This document shows positions 10,981-24,395 of a DNA stretch of 42,679 nt, piece after piece. Source of the stretch: Candidatus Nanopelagicales bacterium. Its GTDB lineage: Bacteria; Actinomycetota; Actinomycetes; S36-B12. The stretch spans positions 1 through 42,679 of the forward strand of contig JAQTXL010000007.1 in assembly GCA_028688835.1 (NCBI GenBank), read 5' to 3'. A model generated the notes under the pieces. The model did no database searches, had not been told where the DNA came from, and saw only the letters and a list, made by a program, of their open reading frames with translations. The translations under genes were made by a program, and so were the position numbers. Every line of letters begins with the position of its first letter. The stretch's first letter is position 1.

Positions 10981-11883
10981 TCACTCGCGAGCGGCCTGGC
11001 GTTCGGCGATCGAGGCGGCCAGCGCCTGCTCGTCGGCGACCAGGGCCGACAGCCGCGACACCGCTGCGGCGAGCTCCGGGCCGCTGCATGCGGCACCCTG
11101 CCCCGGGCAAGCCGACCAGGTCCCAGCAGCGCTCGCTGCGGCTGCCGCGAGTGCGGCGTAGCCGGTGACATAGCCCTCGTACTGCACCACCGGCACCTCC
11201 TCGATGGTCGTCGCGTCGCCGTCGCGTCGCGGGTAGGCCTGCACCGCGCTCTCGAGGTCGCGGGCCACTGCCGGCAGCTGCTGGGCCGCCTCGACCAGGC
11301 TCGTCGGGACCGTGCCGCCGGCAGCTGCCGCCTGCAGGCCCTCGTCCAGCACGGTTAGCGCGGTTCCCGCCTCGCTGTACGCCTGCGCCACCCGCTCCCC
11401 CGCCAGCGTGCGCATGGAGAAGCCCAGGCTGAGCAGGAGGCTGATGGCGAAGAAGATGCTGCACAGGAAGATCATGCGCCCGGTCTCGCGCTTGTAGGGC
11501 TGCCGCAGCTCCGCGGTCCACTGCGTGCCGTCCCAGTAGCGCTGGCTGTTCTTTCGGATCGGATCGGCGTAGAAGCCAGGCTCGGTGCGCACCGGCTTCA
11601 CCGACAGCTTGCCGCGCCGGATGGACCGGCGAATCAGCACCGGCACGAGCGACCCGACGAGGAAGAGCCCGATCGTGCGCCCCAGCAGGAACCACCAGCC
11701 ACCGAGGGCGCTCCCGGCAAGGCCCCACGCGAAGTCCGCGCGCAGCACCACGAGCAGCGCCACGATGAGGTCGGGCACGGTCAGGATCAGGCCGACGATG
11801 CACCACACGTCTCGCCAGGCTGGCCGGTCGTAGAGCCGCATGGGGTCCGCATAGGTGCTGCGCGGCTTGGCCTCTGTGCTCAC
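10981..11883 (-). CDS. DUF2510-containing membrane protein
   Basis: A protein of about 300 residues of unknown function. A DUF2510 motif, PGFYADP...RYWDGTQWT, lies near residues 103-125. Two hydrophobic helices come before it (about 25-48 and 65-85) and one after it (about 136-157), and the remainder is an alanine-rich soluble C-terminus. DUF2510 is a short actinobacterial motif, usually on membrane proteins and thought to bind ligands or cell-surface material, but no function is established here. Two close GTG starts exist. I use 11883 because GGGG lies six bases before it; 11889 would overlap that site. It stands alone between the CoA-disulfide reductase gene and the ilvB promoter. Confidence 0.75.
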   Translation of the reverse strand: MSTEAKPRSTYADPMRLYDRPAWRDVWCIVGLILTVPDLIVALLVVLRADFAWGLAGSALGGWWFLLGRTIGLFLVGSLVPVLIRRSIRRGKLSVKPVRTEPGFYADPIRKNSQRYWDGTQWTAELRQPYKRETGRMIFLCSIFFAISLLLSLGFSMRTLAGERVAQAYSEAGTALTVLDEGLQAAAAGGTVPTSLVEAAQQLPAVARDLESAVQAYPRRDGDATTIEEVPVVQYEGYVTGYAALAAAAASAAGTWSACPGQGAACSGPELAAAVSRLSALVADEQALAASIAERQAARE

Positions 11884-11988
11884 CAGCACCCCCGACTCGA
11901 CAATCGCTGCAGCGCTGGAGCGCTGGCGGATCAGCGCATCCTGTCGGGTCGGCAGCGTGCTGTCAGCCGTTTCGCGAACCGGTCACGG

Positions 11989-13617
11989 TCAGCCTGCGTG
12001 AGGGGCGTGCACCCAGGTGCGGTATCCGCCGTCGAGGTTGTCGGCCGTGATGCCGAGCTCGCGCAGCAGGGTCGCCGCCGTGTGACCGCGCTGGCCGACC
12101 TGGCAGTAGACGATGACATCCTGCGTGGGGATCTCGGCATGGCGCTCGCGCAGCTCGTCAACGGGGATGTTCACAGCGCCGGGGATGTGCCCGGCGGCGA
12201 ACTCCGCAGGCGTGCGCACATCGACCAGCTGCGCCCCCGCATCCGTGCGCGCCTGGAGCTCGTGCCACTGCACCGAGGTGGTCAGGCCGCTGAGGATGTT
12301 GTCGGCCATGTAGCCCAGCATGTTGACCGGATCCTTGGCTGAGCCGAAGGGCGGCGCGTAGGCGAGCTCGAGGTCGGCGAGCTCGGGGCCGGTCATGCCG
12401 GCGCGGATCGCGGTCGCGATGACATCGATGCGCTTGTCGACGCCGGAGCGCCCGACCCCCTGCGCTCCGAGGATCTCGCCCGTCGTGGGATCCAGCAGCA
12501 CCTTGAGCATCATGGACTCCGCACCCGGGTAGTAGCCGGCATGCGAGCCGGGATGCGAGTGCAGCGCGATGCAGGGCCGGCCCGCCGCACGCAGCCGCTT
12601 CTCGTTCCAGCCCGTGGTGGCCACGACGAGGTCGAAGACCTTGACGATCGCCGTGCCGATCGTCGCCACCTCGCGCACGGGGCGGCCCATGATGTGATCG
12701 GCCACGACGCGGCCCTGCCGGTTGGCGATGTTGGCCAGCGGCACGAGCACCGACTCCCCATCGAGCGCATCGCTCTTCTCTGCGGCATCGCCCACGGCGT
12801 AGATATTGGGATCGCTCGTGCGGTTGCAGCTGTCGACGACGATGCCGCCGCGCGGTCCGACCTCGACGCCTGCGGCCTTGGCCAGCGTGGTGTCCGGTCG
12901 GACCCCGATGGCCAGGATCACCAGGTCGGCCTCGATCTGCTGACCATCGGCGAGCTCGACGCCGAGCTCGGTGACCTGCGCCAGTGCACTGCCCAGGCGC
13001 AGGTCGATGCCGTGCCGTCGCAGCTCATCAGCGACCGGCTGGGCAAGTTCGGGGTCCAGGGGTGCGAGCACCTGGTCCGCGGCCTCGACGACCGTCGTCG
13101 CGATGCCGCGGTGCACGAGGTTCTCCGCCGTCTCGATGCCGATGAAGCCGCCGCCGATGACCACGGCATGGCGCGGCCCGCTGGCCACGGCGGCAGCCAT
13201 GCGGGTGACGTCCTCGATGGTGCGCAGCGTCAGTGCGCGCTCGATGCCCGGCAGCGGCGGCACGATCGGCGACGCTCCGGGGCTGAGCACCAGGGCGTCA
13301 TAGGGAAGGTCGTAGGAGCTGCCGTCGACCACGCTGCGCACGGTGAGCGACTTCGCTGCGGCGTCGATCGCCACGACCTCGCTCAGGATGCGCACGTCGA
13401 GACGGAAGCGCGCGTGCAGGCTCTCAGGCGTCTGCAGCAGCAGGTCGCGACGCTCGGAGATGACCCCGCCGACGAAGTAGGGCAGTCCGCAGTTCGCATA
13501 GGAGACGTAGCCGCTGCGCTCGATGACGATGATCGATGCGGTCGGGTCCAGCCGACGCAGCCGCGTCGCCGCTGACATGCCGCCGGCGACGCCGCCGATG
13601 ATGACGATCTGCTTCAC
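11989..13617 (-). CDS. CoA-disulfide reductase fused to a rhodanese domain
   Basis: A 542-residue FAD-dependent pyridine-nucleotide disulfide oxidoreductase. The FAD motif is IIGGVAGGMSAA (7-18), the NAD(P)H motif VIGGGFIGIETAE (153-165). The single redox cysteine of the CoADR family is C43 in SYANCGLPYFVGG. Conserved tyrosines are at 362/363 and 420. The C-terminal rhodanese domain (about 448-540) has its own catalytic cysteine C505 in VYCQVGQRGHTAA. Such CoADR-Rhd fusions reduce CoA-polysulfide/persulfide or CoA disulfide. The start is GTG, with AGGAGG five bases upstream; an in-frame ATG eight codons earlier (13641) is the alternative. A CsoR/CstR-like operator overlaps its promoter, which fits a role in sulfane-sulfur stress. 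It appears monocistronic. Confidence 0.88.
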   Translation of the reverse strand: MKQIVIIGGVAGGMSAATRLRRLDPTASIIVIERSGYVSYANCGLPYFVGGVISERRDLLLQTPESLHARFRLDVRILSEVVAIDAAAKSLTVRSVVDGSSYDLPYDALVLSPGASPIVPPLPGIERALTLRTIEDVTRMAAAVASGPRHAVVIGGGFIGIETAENLVHRGIATTVVEAADQVLAPLDPELAQPVADELRRHGIDLRLGSALAQVTELGVELADGQQIEADLVILAIGVRPDTTLAKAAGVEVGPRGGIVVDSCNRTSDPNIYAVGDAAEKSDALDGESVLVPLANIANRQGRVVADHIMGRPVREVATIGTAIVKVFDLVVATTGWNEKRLRAAGRPCIALHSHPGSHAGYYPGAESMMLKVLLDPTTGEILGAQGVGRSGVDKRIDVIATAIRAGMTGPELADLELAYAPPFGSAKDPVNMLGYMADNILSGLTTSVQWHELQARTDAGAQLVDVRTPAEFAAGHIPGAVNIPVDELRERHAEIPTQDVIVYCQVGQRGHTAATLLRELGITADNLDGGYRTWVHAPHAG

Positions 13618-13658
13618 AGTGCCCTCCTCCGCTGCCGCCATCCGGCTCCAGCGACATG

Positions 13659-13681
13659 AGTATATACCCCTCGGGGGTATA
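13659..13681 (-). promoter_or_regulatory. CsoR/CstR-type operator overlapping a -10 box
   Basis: TATACCCC-TCG-GGGGTATA (13663-13681) is a perfect 8-base inverted repeat of the type bound by DUF156 (CsoR/RcnR/CstR) repressors. On the minus strand a -10 hexamer TATACT (13664-13659) overlaps its downstream arm, so binding should block transcription of the CoA-disulfide-reductase/rhodanese gene. The CstR reading, sulfane sulfur rather than copper, rests on the regulated gene. Confidence 0.7.
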
Positions 13682-13699
13682 CGCCGACCCGTGCTGGCC

Positions 13700-15547
13700 T
13701 CAGTGCAGGCGACTCACATCGCGCACGGCACCGGTGTCGGCCGAGGTCACCATGGCCGCGTAGGCCTGCAGGGCCGGCGACACGACGCGATCGCGCCCGA
13801 GCGGGCGGTACCCGTCGCGACCGCGGGCATCCATGGCCGAGCGACGCCGCTCGAGCTCGGAGTCGGTGACGTCGAGGTTGATCGTGCGATTGGGGATGTC
13901 GATGACGATGCGGTCACCCTCCTCGATCAGCGCGATGGCGCCGCCCGATGCGGCCTCGGGCGACACGTGACCGATCGACAGGCCCGAGGTGCCGCCGGAG
14001 AACCTGCCATCGGTGATGAGCGCACACGCCTTGCCCAGCCCCTTGGACTTCAGGAACGAGGTCGGATAGAGCATCTCCTGCATGCCGGGCCCGCCGCGCG
14101 GGCCCTCGTAGCGGATGACGACCGCATCGCCGGCGACGATCCGGTTGTTGAGGATGGCCTCGACCGCCTCGTCCTGGCTCTGGAAGATGCGCGCGGGCCC
14201 GGCGAAGGTCAGCAGCTCGGCGTCGACCCCGGCGGTCTTGACGATGCAGCCGTCGAGGGCGATGTTGCCGTGCAGCACTGCGAGCCCGCCGTCCTGGGAG
14301 AACGCGTGCGCACGGTCGCGGATCACCCCGCCCGCACGATCGACGTCGAGGGACTCGTAGCGACGGTCCTGCGAGAACGCGACCTGTGTCGGCACGCCGC
14401 CCGGCGCAGCGCGGTAGAACTCGTGCACGGCCGGATCCGTCGACTGCACGACATCCCACTTCGCCAGCGCCATGGCCATGGTCGGCTCGTGCACCGTCGG
14501 CAGGCCGGTGTGCAGCACGCCAGCGCGGTCGAGCTCGCCCAGGATGCCCATGACGCCACCAGCACGGTGCACGTCCTCCATGTGCACGAGCTGCGTTGCA
14601 GGGGCGACCTTCGAGAGGTTGGGCACCTTGTGCGACATGCGGTCGATGTCCTTCATGGTGAAGGGGACGCCGGCCTCGCTGGCCGCGGCCAGCAGGTGCA
14701 GCACCGTGTTGGTCGATCCGCCCATGGCGATGTCGAGTGCGACCGCATTCTCGAAGGCCTCGAAGCTGGCGATCGATCGGGGCAGGACCGTGGCGTCATC
14801 CTGCTCGTAGTAGCGCTTGGTGATCTCGACGATGAGTCGCCCGGCTCGCAGGAAGAGCTCCTTGCGATCGGCGTGCGTCGCCAGCACCGACCCGTTGCCG
14901 GGCAGCGAGAGCCCGAGGGCCTCGGTCAGGCAGTTCATGGAGTTTGCGGTGAACATGCCCGAGCAGGAGCCGCACGTGGGGCAGGCCGACCGCTCCATCG
15001 CATCGACCTCGGCGTCGGAGTTGTTCTCGTTGCCGGCCTCGACCATGGCATCGATGAGGTCGACCTTGCGGGTCAGGCCGTGCCACGTGACCTTGCCCGC
15101 CTCCATCGGCCCGCCGGACACGAAGACCACCGGGATGTTCAGGCGCAGCGCCGCCATGAGCATGCCGGGCGTGATCTTGTCGCAGTTGGAGATGCAGACC
15201 ATGGCATCGGCCGTGTGCGCATTGACCATGTACTCGACCGAGTCCGCGATGAGGTCGCGGCTGGGCAGGGAGTACAGCATGCCGGAGTGGCCCATGGCGA
15301 TGCCGTCGTCGATGGCGATCGTGTTGAACTCCTTGGCGATGCCGCCGGCGGCCTCGATCTCGCGGGCGACCAGCTGGCCGAGGTCCTTGAGATGGACGTG
15401 GCCGGGCACGAACTGCGTGAAGGAGTTGACGACGGCGATGATCGGCTTGCCGAAGTCGCCGTCCTGCATGCCGGTCGCGCGCCACAGGGCGCGGGCGCCG
15501 GCCATGTTGCGGCCGTGGGTCGAAGTGCGGGAGCGATACAACGGCAT
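13700..15547 (-). CDS. ilvD: Dihydroxy-acid dehydratase
   Basis: An iron-sulfur dehydratase making 2-oxoisovalerate and 2-oxo-3-methylvalerate, the third common step of branched-chain synthesis. At 615 residues it is the long E. coli-like form. Candidate cluster ligands are C118 and C122 ([12 protein letters not shown]) and C195 in [11 protein letters not shown] (C189, C192, C195). The N-terminal [15 protein letters not shown] and [10 protein letters not shown] segments are typical. The ATG is preceded by GAGGT at five bases. TAGCCT (15598-15593) is a possible -10 box. It is not joined to ilvBNC and shows no leader peptide. Confidence 0.97.
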   Translation of the reverse strand: MPLYRSRTSTHGRNMAGARALWRATGMQDGDFGKPIIAVVNSFTQFVPGHVHLKDLGQLVAREIEAAGGIAKEFNTIAIDDGIAMGHSGMLYSLPSRDLIADSVEYMVNAHTADAMVCISNCDKITPGMLMAALRLNIPVVFVSGGPMEAGKVTWHGLTRKVDLIDAMVEAGNENNSDAEVDAMERSACPTCGSCSGMFTANSMNCLTEALGLSLPGNGSVLATHADRKELFLRAGRLIVEITKRYYEQDDATVLPRSIASFEAFENAVALDIAMGGSTNTVLHLLAAASEAGVPFTMKDIDRMSHKVPNLSKVAPATQLVHMEDVHRAGGVMGILGELDRAGVLHTGLPTVHEPTMAMALAKWDVVQSTDPAVHEFYRAAPGGVPTQVAFSQDRRYESLDVDRAGGVIRDRAHAFSQDGGLAVLHGNIALDGCIVKTAGVDAELLTFAGPARIFQSQDEAVEAILNNRIVAGDAVVIRYEGPRGGPGMQEMLYPTSFLKSKGLGKACALITDGRFSGGTSGLSIGHVSPEAASGGAIALIEEGDRIVIDIPNRTINLDVTDSELERRRSAMDARGRDGYRPLGRDRVVSPALQAYAAMVTSADTGAVRDVSRLH

Positions 15548-15632
15548 GGCGTACCTCGCGGGTCTCGGGCTACTGCGGTGGCTGTGCTGCTCAGGCTACG
15601 CGCTCACGCGCAGCAGTGGATCCGATGGGCGG

Positions 15633-17150
15633 CTATTCGCTGACACCAAGGCGCTCGAGCAGCAGCGCCCGCACCTTCGCTGCATCGGCCTGGCCCCTCG
15701 TGGCCTTCATGACCGCGCCCACGATCGCACCTGCAGCCTGGACCTTGCCGTCGCGGATCTTGTCGGCGACATCGGGCTGCGCGGCTAGGGCATCGTCGAT
15801 CGCCGCGAGCAGGGCGCCGTCGTCGCTGACCACAGCGAGACCGCGGCTCGAGACGATCTGGGCGACCGTGCCCTCCTGGGCGACCAGGCCCTCGAACACC
15901 TGGCGTGCCAGCTTGTCGTTGAGGGCTCCACTGGCGATGAGCGCCTCGACCTCGCGCACCTGCTGCGGCGTCACGCCGAGGTCAGCGAGTTCGACCCCGC
16001 GGTCATTGGCCGTGCGCTGGAGCTCGCCCGTCCACCACTTGCGTGCGGCAGCTGAGTCGACACCGGCGGCGATGGTGGCCTCGACGAGGTCGAGGGCGCC
16101 GGCATTGACGATCGTCTGCAGCTCGAAGTCGTTGATCCCCCACTCCCCCTTGAGCCGGTCGCGCTTGGCCGACGGCAGCTCCGGCAGGGTGGCGCGCAGC
16201 TCCTCGATCCAGGCGTCGCTCGGCGCGACGGGCACGAGGTCGGGCTCAGGGAAGTAGCGGTAGTCCTCGGCCTGCTCCTTCGAGCGGCCGCTGGTGGACC
16301 GGCCGGTGTCCTCGTGGAAGTGCCGCGTCTCCTGCACCACGCGCCCGCCACTGGTGAGCAGCGCCGCCTGCCGCTCGATCTCGCTGTGCACGGCACGCTC
16401 GACCGACCTCAGCGAGTTGACGTTCTTGGTCTCGCTGCGCGTGCCCCAGCCGTCGCCGGGACGGTTGAGCGAGAGGTTGACGTCACAGCGCATCGACCCC
16501 TCCTCCATGCGCACATCGGACACGTCGAGGGCTCGCATGAGGTCGCGCAGCTCGGCGACATAGGCCTTGGCGACCGCGGGAGCAAGCGCGCCGGTGCCTT
16601 CGATCGTCTTGGTCACGATCTCGACCAGCGGGATGCCTGCACGGTTGTAGTCGACCAGCGAGTGGTCGGCGCCATGGATGCGCCCGGTCGCGCCACCGGC
16701 ATGCAGCAGCTTCCCGGTGTCCTCCTCCATGTGCACGCGCTCGATCTCCACGCGCACCACGGTGGGGCCATCGTCAGTGGGCACGGTGACGTCGAGGTAG
16801 CCGTTGGAGCACAGGGGCTCGTCGTACTGGCTGATCTGGTAGTCCTTGGGCATGTCGGGGTAGAAGTAGTTCTTGCGCGCGAAGCGGCACCAGCTGGCGA
16901 TGGTGCAGTTGAGCGCAAGCCCGATGCGGATCGTGGACTCGATCGCCATCGCGTTGACCACCGGCATGGAGCCGGGCAGGCCCAGGCACACCGGGCAGAC
17001 CTGCGTGTTGGGCGAGGCGCCGAAGACGGTCGAGCAGCCGCAGAACATCTTCGAGTTCGTGCCGAGCTCGACATGGACCTCGAGCCCCAGCACCGGCTCG
17101 AAGCTGGCCAGGGCCTGGTCGAAGGGCATGGTGTCGTGAGTGGTGCTCAT
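15633..17150 (-). CDS. gatB: Asp/Glu-tRNA amidotransferase subunit B
   Basis: The tRNA-binding and kinase subunit of GatCAB, which converts Glu-tRNA(Gln) and Asp-tRNA(Asn) to the amide forms. The 505-residue protein has the GatB cradle domain ([22 protein letters not shown]), cysteines of the zinc site (CGC...CPVCLG), [14 protein letters not shown], and a C-terminal YqeY/tail domain. Its ATG overlaps the gatA stop (ATGA), so the start at 17150 is favoured over longer readings; GAGGAG lies about 11 bases upstream. Last gene of gatC-gatA-gatB. Confidence 0.97.
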   Translation of the reverse strand: MSTTHDTMPFDQALASFEPVLGLEVHVELGTNSKMFCGCSTVFGASPNTQVCPVCLGLPGSMPVVNAMAIESTIRIGLALNCTIASWCRFARKNYFYPDMPKDYQISQYDEPLCSNGYLDVTVPTDDGPTVVRVEIERVHMEEDTGKLLHAGGATGRIHGADHSLVDYNRAGIPLVEIVTKTIEGTGALAPAVAKAYVAELRDLMRALDVSDVRMEEGSMRCDVNLSLNRPGDGWGTRSETKNVNSLRSVERAVHSEIERQAALLTSGGRVVQETRHFHEDTGRSTSGRSKEQAEDYRYFPEPDLVPVAPSDAWIEELRATLPELPSAKRDRLKGEWGINDFELQTIVNAGALDLVEATIAAGVDSAAARKWWTGELQRTANDRGVELADLGVTPQQVREVEALIASGALNDKLARQVFEGLVAQEGTVAQIVSSRGLAVVSDDGALLAAIDDALAAQPDVADKIRDGKVQAAGAIVGAVMKATRGQADAAKVRALLLERLGVSE

Positions 17151-18637
17151 AGCGCTGGCGCCTCCTCGATCAGCAGGTGGCCCCATTGGTCGCGCAGCGC
17201 CGCCTCGAGGGCCGCGCCGACGAGGTAGAGCCGGTCGTCGGCCATCGGCGGGGCCATGATCTGGAAGCCCACCGGGAGTCCGTCCTCAGGCGCGAGCCCG
17301 GCCGGCAGGGACATCGAGCCGATGCCTGCGAGGTTCACCGGGATCGTCGCGACGTCGTTGAGGTACATGGCGATCGGGTCGTCGAGCTTCTCGCCCAGCC
17401 GGAAGGCCGTCGTGGGCGCCGTGGGCGAGACGAGGACGTCGACCTGCTCGAACGCGGCTGCGAAGTCGCGCACGATCAGGGTGCGCACCTTCTGCGCCTG
17501 GCCGTAGTAGGCGTCGTAGTAGCCGCTCGAGAGCGCATAGGTGCCCAGGATGATGCGGCGCTTGACCTCGGCGCCGAACCCGGCCTCACGGGTGAGCGAC
17601 ATGACCTGCTCGACCGAGTTGTCGCCGTTGTCGCCGGCGCGCAGGCCGAAGCGCATGCCGTCGAAGCGCGCCAGGTTGCTCGAGGCCTCCGACGGCAGGA
17701 TCAGGTAGTACGCGCCGAGGGCGTACTCGAAGCTCGGGCAGGAGACCTCCACGATCTCGGCCCCGAGGTGCTGCAGGTGCTCCAGCGCCTCGGCGAATCG
17801 CTGCGAGACACCGGCCTGGTAGCCGTCGCCGGACAGCTGCGTGACGATGCCGATGCGAAGGCCGCGGACGTCGGCACGCGTTGCAGCACCGACGACGTCG
17901 GGCACGGGCGCATTGATGGACGTGGAGTCGCGCGGATCGTGTCCCGCGATGGCCTCGTGCAGCAGCGCGGTGTCGAGCACCGAGCGCGCCACTGGGCCCA
18001 CCTGGTCGAGCGAGGACGCCAGTGCGACCAGCCCGTAGCGGGAGACCCCGCCGTAGGTGGGCTTCACGCCCACCGTGCCGGTGACAGCGGCCGGCTGCCG
18101 GATCGAGCCGCCGGTGTCGGAGCCGATGGCCAGCGGGGCCTGGAAGGAGGCGACCGCGGCGGCGCTGCCACCACCGGAACCTCCCGGGATGCGGTCGAGA
18201 TCCCAGGGATTGCGCGTCTGGCCGTAGGCCGAGTGCTCGGTCGACGAGCCCATGGCGAACTCGTCCATGTTCGTCTTGCCGACGATGACGAGGTCGCGGG
18301 CCCGCAGGCGGGCGACGACGGTCGCGTCGTACGGCGGGCGCCAGCCCTCGAGGATCCGCGACCCGCAGGTGGTGGGCTCGCCGCGCATCGCGAGGTTGTC
18401 CTTCACGGCGATGGGCACGCCTGCCAGGCGCGACAGGGCAGCACCGCTCGCTCGCCGCTCGTCGACGCTGGTGGCCTGCGCCAGGGCTGCGGCATCGGTC
18501 CGGTGCAGGAAGGCATGGACCTTGGGATCGACCGCGGTCATGCGGTCAAGATGCGCCTGGGTGACCTCGACTGCGGAGACCTCGCGCTTGTCGAGGGCGT
18601 CGGCGAGCTCGTACGCACTGAGCCGGGTGAGGTCCAC
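17147..18637 (-). CDS. gatA: Asp/Glu-tRNA amidotransferase subunit A
   Basis: The glutaminase subunit of GatCAB, an amidase-signature enzyme of 496 residues. The Ser-cisSer-Lys triad is complete: K79 (AVKDNL), S154 (PGGSGGGS) and S178 ([11 protein letters not shown]). It releases ammonia that is channelled to GatB. The start is GTG, two bases after the gatC stop, with GAGGAG overlapping that stop. It overlaps gatB by four bases. Confidence 0.97.
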   Translation of the reverse strand: MDLTRLSAYELADALDKREVSAVEVTQAHLDRMTAVDPKVHAFLHRTDAAALAQATSVDERRASGAALSRLAGVPIAVKDNLAMRGEPTTCGSRILEGWRPPYDATVVARLRARDLVIVGKTNMDEFAMGSSTEHSAYGQTRNPWDLDRIPGGSGGGSAAAVASFQAPLAIGSDTGGSIRQPAAVTGTVGVKPTYGGVSRYGLVALASSLDQVGPVARSVLDTALLHEAIAGHDPRDSTSINAPVPDVVGAATRADVRGLRIGIVTQLSGDGYQAGVSQRFAEALEHLQHLGAEIVEVSCPSFEYALGAYYLILPSEASSNLARFDGMRFGLRAGDNGDNSVEQVMSLTREAGFGAEVKRRIILGTYALSSGYYDAYYGQAQKVRTLIVRDFAAAFEQVDVLVSPTAPTTAFRLGEKLDDPIAMYLNDVATIPVNLAGIGSMSLPAGLAPEDGLPVGFQIMAPPMADDRLYLVGAALEAALRDQWGHLLIEEAPAL

Positions 18638-18639
18638 GG

Positions 18640-18933
18640 CTACTCCTCGTCCAGGATGCGCGGCACGCGGAAGCGGTCATCCTCGTGGGCCGGTGCAGCA
18701 GCGAAGACCTCGTCGCGATCGACGCCGGGCACCACGACATCGGGCCGGAACACGTTCTCCATGGGCACGGGATGCGAGGTCGGCGGGATGTCGTCGGCCG
18801 CGACCTCGGAGATCCGGGCCACCGCCTGCAGGATCACGTCGAGCTGGGTCGAGTAGTGGTCGAGCTCGTCGTCGGTGAGCTCGAGCCGGGCAAGCCTGCC
18901 CAGGTGTGCGACATCCGCCCTGCTGATCGTCAT
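18640..18933 (-). CDS. gatC: Asp/Glu-tRNA amidotransferase subunit C
   Basis: A 97-residue linker subunit that wraps around GatA and holds it to GatB. The N-terminal helix [22 protein letters not shown] and the [14 protein letters not shown] tail are the usual GatC pattern. The gene opens the gatCAB operon. There is only a weak ribosome site, but TAGGAT lies six bases before the ATG, suggesting a leaderless operon start. The TAG of that box is also the stop codon of ligA. Confidence 0.95.
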   Translation of the reverse strand: MTISRADVAHLGRLARLELTDDELDHYSTQLDVILQAVARISEVAADDIPPTSHPVPMENVFRPDVVVPGVDRDEVFAAAPAHEDDRFRVPRILDEE

Positions 18934-18942
18934 TGGCCAATC

Positions 18943-22104
<3,162 letters not shown>

Positions 22105-22108
<4 letters not shown>

Positions 22109-23190
22109 GTGCGCACGACCCGGCGGGTGCTCTCGACCGTCGCGGACCCGATGACCCGCGTGCCGTCGTAGAGCACCACCCCCTGGCCCGAGGCGAGTCC
22201 GCGCACGGGCTCATCGAGATCGATGACGAGCCCGGCATCCGTCACGCTCGCAAGCGCACCCAGCGCAGCACCGTGGGCGCGCACCTGGGCCTGGCAGGCC
22301 TGGACGGCGGCGTCGAGGGCACTGCCGGTCCAGGTCGGCCGGGCGCCGATGATGCGGTCGACGTCGAGCAGCGACGGCGGGCCCACGAAGACCGTGCGCG
22401 CCTGCACATCGACATCGACGACGTAGCGCGGGCGGCCGTCGACCGCTGGGACCGTGAGGTCGAGCCCGCGCCGCTGCCCGATCGTGTAGCCGTAGGCGCC
22501 CGCGTGGTGCGCCAGCACCGCCCCGGTCTCGACATCGACGATGTCGCCGGGCTCGTCGCCGAGGGTTCGCCGCAGGAAGCCAGCGGTGTCTCCGTCAGGG
22601 ATGAAGCAGATGTCATGACTGTCGGGCTTGCTGGCAGTCAGCAGTCCGCGCTCCTGCGCCTCGGCACGCACCTGGCCCTTCGAGTCCCCGCCGAGCGGCA
22701 GCAGGGTGTGCTCCAGCTGCCACTGCTCGAGCATGCCAAGGACGTAGGACTGGTCCTTGTCGGGATCGGCGCCGCGGTGGAGTTCGGGCCCGCCCGGCCC
22801 GGCGATCACCTGCGCGTAATGCCCGGTGGCGACGGCATCGAATCCGAGGGCGACCGCGCGCTCGAGCAGCGCCAGGAACTTGATGCGCTCATTGCAGCGC
22901 ATGCACGGGTTCGGCGTATGCCCAGCGCGGTACTCGGCGACGAAGTCATCCATCACCTCGCGACGGAACTCATCGGAGAGGTCCCACACATAGAACGCGA
23001 TGTCGAGCCGATCGGCGACCCTGCGCGCATCACGCGCGTCGTCGAGCGTGCAGCAGCCCCGCGACCCCGGCACCGGCGAGGACTTCGCGAGGGCCAGGTG
23101 CACGCCGGTCACGTCGTGCCCGGCATCGACCATGCGGGCCGCCGCCACTGATGAGTCGACTCCCCCGGACATCGCGGCGAGCACCTTCAC
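22105..23190 (-). CDS. mnmA: tRNA 2-thiouridylase MnmA
   Basis: Forms 2-thiouridine at the wobble base of tRNA Lys, Glu and Gln, using ATP and persulfide sulfur. The 361-residue protein has the PP-loop SGGVDSS (8-14). Its two catalytic cysteines are C96 (NPCMRCN) and C195 (SHDICFIPDG). The start is GTG at 23190, inside the GTGA that also holds the stop of the upstream cysteine desulfurase. The longer frame overlaps that gene heavily and is rejected. The adjacent desulfurase is the likely sulfur donor. Confidence 0.95.
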
Positions 23191-24371
23191 GATCGACTCC
23201 GCACCGAGCCGGCCCGGCCGGCCCGTTCGACTGCTGCCGGCAGGACGTCGAGCAGGTGGTCGATGTCGGCCTTGGTGGTCTCGCGGCCCAGACTGAAGCG
23301 CAGCGAGCCTCGCGAGGCCTCGGCGTCGGCTCCCATGGCGAGCAGCACATGGCTGGCCTCGGGGATCCCCGCAGTGCACGCCGACCCGGTGGAGCAGTCG
23401 ATGCCCGCAGCATCGAGCAGCAGGAGCAGGGCGTCGCCCTCGCAGCCGCTGAAGGTGAAGTGAGCATTGGCCGGCAGGCGATCGAGGCCGTCAAGGCGCG
23501 GCTCGCCGTTGAGCTGCGCTGCAGGGACCTCGAGCAGCACCCGCTCGATGAGATGGTTGCGCAGCGCGGACACCTCGCGCGCGAAGCCCTCCTGATGCAC
23601 CACTGCCTCGTGCACGGCGACCGCGAAGGCCGCGATTCCGGCGGCGTCGAGCGTTCCCGAGCGCACCTCTCGCTCGTGCCCGCCGCCGTGCAGCACGGGC
23701 GTCAGCCGCAGGTCGGGGTCGACGATGAGCGCACCGGCGCCGAAGGGCCCACCGATCTTGTGGCTCGAGATGGTCACCGCCGCGGCGCCGAGATCCTGCA
23801 GGTTGATCGGCAGCTGGCCCAGCACCTGCACGGCGTCGGTGTGGAAGGGGACGCCGCGCTCGCGGCACAGGTCGGCGAGCTGCTGCACGGGCTGCACCGT
23901 GCCGACCTCGTTGTTGGCCCACATCACCGTGCACAGGGCCACGTCGTCATGGTCCAGGGCCTGCCTCACGTCATCGAGCAGGACCCGGCCGAGGCGGTCG
24001 ACTCCAGCCCAGTGCACCTGCGCGCCCTCGTGCTCGCTCAGCCAGCGCACGGGATCGAGCACGGCATGGTGCTCGACCGCGGATGCGACCACCCGGGTGC
24101 GCCCCTGCTCCTCACCGAGCCAGAACAGCCCCTTGACCGCAAGGTTGTCGGCCTCCGTGCCACCACTGGTGAAGACCACAGCGCTGGGCCGCGTGTGCAG
24201 GTCCGCCGCGATGCTCTCGCGCGCCTCCTCGACCACCCGACGCGTGCGCCGCCCGGAGTCGTGCAGCGACGAGGGGTTGCCCACCAGCTGGCTGACCTCG
24301 AGCCAGCGCCGCTGCGCCTGGGGCAGCATGCGCGTCGTGGCAGCATGGTCCAGGTAGCTGCGCTCAGTCAC
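23187..24371 (-). CDS. iscS: Cysteine desulfurase (IscS/NifS family)
   Basis: A PLP enzyme removing sulfur from cysteine as enzyme-bound persulfide. At 394 residues, with YLDHAATTR at the N-terminus, PLP lysine K205 (SSHKIGGPFG) and active cysteine C332 (STGSACTAG), it is a group I enzyme. It heads the run iscS-mnmA-MetE-like-ligA, with a four-base GTGA overlap to mnmA, so a main role in tRNA thiolation is likely, with possible supply to iron-sulfur assembly. The start is a GTG without a ribosome site; TACCAT lies eight bases before it, again a leaderless pattern. Confidence 0.95.
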   Translation of the reverse strand: MTERSYLDHAATTRMLPQAQRRWLEVSQLVGNPSSLHDSGRRTRRVVEEARESIAADLHTRPSAVVFTSGGTEADNLAVKGLFWLGEEQGRTRVVASAVEHHAVLDPVRWLSEHEGAQVHWAGVDRLGRVLLDDVRQALDHDDVALCTVMWANNEVGTVQPVQQLADLCRERGVPFHTDAVQVLGQLPINLQDLGAAAVTISSHKIGGPFGAGALIVDPDLRLTPVLHGGGHEREVRSGTLDAAGIAAFAVAVHEAVVHQEGFAREVSALRNHLIERVLLEVPAAQLNGEPRLDGLDRLPANAHFTFSGCEGDALLLLLDAAGIDCSTGSACTAGIPEASHVLLAMGADAEASRGSLRFSLGRETTKADIDHLLDVLPAAVERAGRAGSVRSRS

Positions 24372-24379
24372 AACTGTGC

Positions 24380-24385
24380 ATGGTA
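24380..24385 (-). promoter_or_regulatory. -10 box of the iscS-mnmA operon
   Basis: TACCAT on the minus strand, eight bases before the iscS GTG, in the 24-base gap after the enoyl-CoA hydratase stop. Confidence 0.4.
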
Positions 24386-24395
24386 GCCCTGCGGC

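Noticed and set aside
10981-10990. Extension of the DUF2510-region minus-strand frame (10877-11806) as one gene with the ilvB leader
   Set aside because: That long frame merely joins an out-of-frame reading of the DUF2510 gene to the leader ORF; only the last codons are meaningful.
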